DNA of 48,518 nucleotides from Streptomyces phaeoluteigriseus (GTDB lineage: Bacteria; Actinomycetota; Actinomycetes; Streptomycetales; Streptomycetaceae), in contig NZ_MPOH02000005.1 of assembly GCF_001896135.2 (NCBI RefSeq), positions 332,269 through 380,786 on the forward strand, read 5' to 3'. Under the pieces are notes generated by a model, which did no database searches, had not been told where the DNA came from, and was given only the letters and a program-made list of their open reading frames with translations. The translations under genes and the position numbers were made by a program. Positions 48,386 to 48,518 of the stretch are shown piece after piece (position 1 is the first letter of the stretch; each line of letters opens with the position of its first letter).

Positions 48386-48518
48386 GCCGGACCTTCTGCG
48401 CGGGGCTGGGCCTACCGGAGAGTGCTGGACCTTCTGCCCGGGGCCGGGCCAACCGGAGAGTGCCGGACCTTCGAGGCGGTGCGGGGCTACCGGATGATGC
48501 TTGACCTTCGGGGCAGGG
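48386..48518. repeat. 38-bp tandem repeat, at least 3.5 copies
   Basis: Units start at 48386, 48424, 48462 and 48499, each opening with G-C-Y-K-GACCTTC and closing ACCGGAGAGT or a variant; the last runs off the window. They lie in the 375-base stretch ahead of the phosphoketolase gene (48144-48518), which shows no gene. Confidence 0.75.

Overview
The window looks like chromosomal DNA from a Streptomyces species or a close relative. It is very GC-rich with strong G/C bias at third codon positions, uses many GTG and some TTG starts, and carries genes typical of the group: an SsgA-like sporulation protein, an NsdA-like regulator, DUF397, DUF6479, a PAS/SpoIIE-type protein, and two genes with the rare TTA codon read by the bldA tRNA. 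No rRNA, tRNA, CRISPR array, transposase or integrase was seen.

Layout. (1) 0-5 kb: an edge-truncated membrane protein, an anti-sigma-type kinase behind a possible sigma-B-like promoter, a DUF1330 protein, and an operon of two sugar ABC permeases plus a GH13 alpha-glucosidase, with no binding-protein gene. (2) 5-17.5 kb: a baeRF-like protein, a Gfo/Idh dehydrogenase, an SsgA-like protein, a PAS/SpoIIE-type phosphatase homologue, an NsdA-like regulator, a divergent phosphotransferase, a secreted amidase, a CGNR-type regulator, a universal stress protein and a DUF397 protein. (3) 17.5-38.5 kb: an acyl-CoA catabolic region. Its core is an operon (enoyl-CoA hydratase, DUF35 protein, two SCP-x thiolases) divergent from an acyl-CoA synthetase, an arrangement that recalls the echA19/fadD19 and Rv3521-Rv3523 genes of the mycobacterial cholesterol regulon. 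Around it lie a hydrolase, a PaaK-like ligase, two more acyl-CoA synthetases, a penicillin-acylase-family amidohydrolase, a nitronate-monooxygenase-like flavoprotein, an MmyB-type regulator divergent from an SDR, a carotenoid-type FAD oxidoreductase, a double Nudix protein and an acyl-CoA dehydrogenase. (4) 38.5-48.5 kb: a Cys-rich copper-storage-like protein, small proteins, a fructosamine-kinase-like protein, a DrrC/UvrA-like ABC protein, a decayed phosphatase, an ATP-grasp enzyme and a phosphoketolase.

The acyl-CoA genes appear tied together by operators. A 17-bp palindrome TCTGA-N7-TCAGA occurs in front of both the hydratase/FadD operon pair (21564) and the flavoprotein/FadD pair (32847). 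A KstR-type site lies in front of the acyl-CoA dehydrogenase (38469), a TetR-style palindrome in front of the PaaK-like ligase (24301), and a 25-bp palindrome between the MmyB regulator and its SDR (33758).

Caution: at least a dozen otherwise well-preserved genes are broken by frame changes that a single missing base, usually in a short G or C run, would repair. This pattern suggests base-calling errors in a draft assembly more than mass gene decay. Such genes are listed with full-length coordinates and the break noted. The phosphatase remnant at 43756-44238 is different (a duplication plus a 2-base loss) and looks truly decayed.
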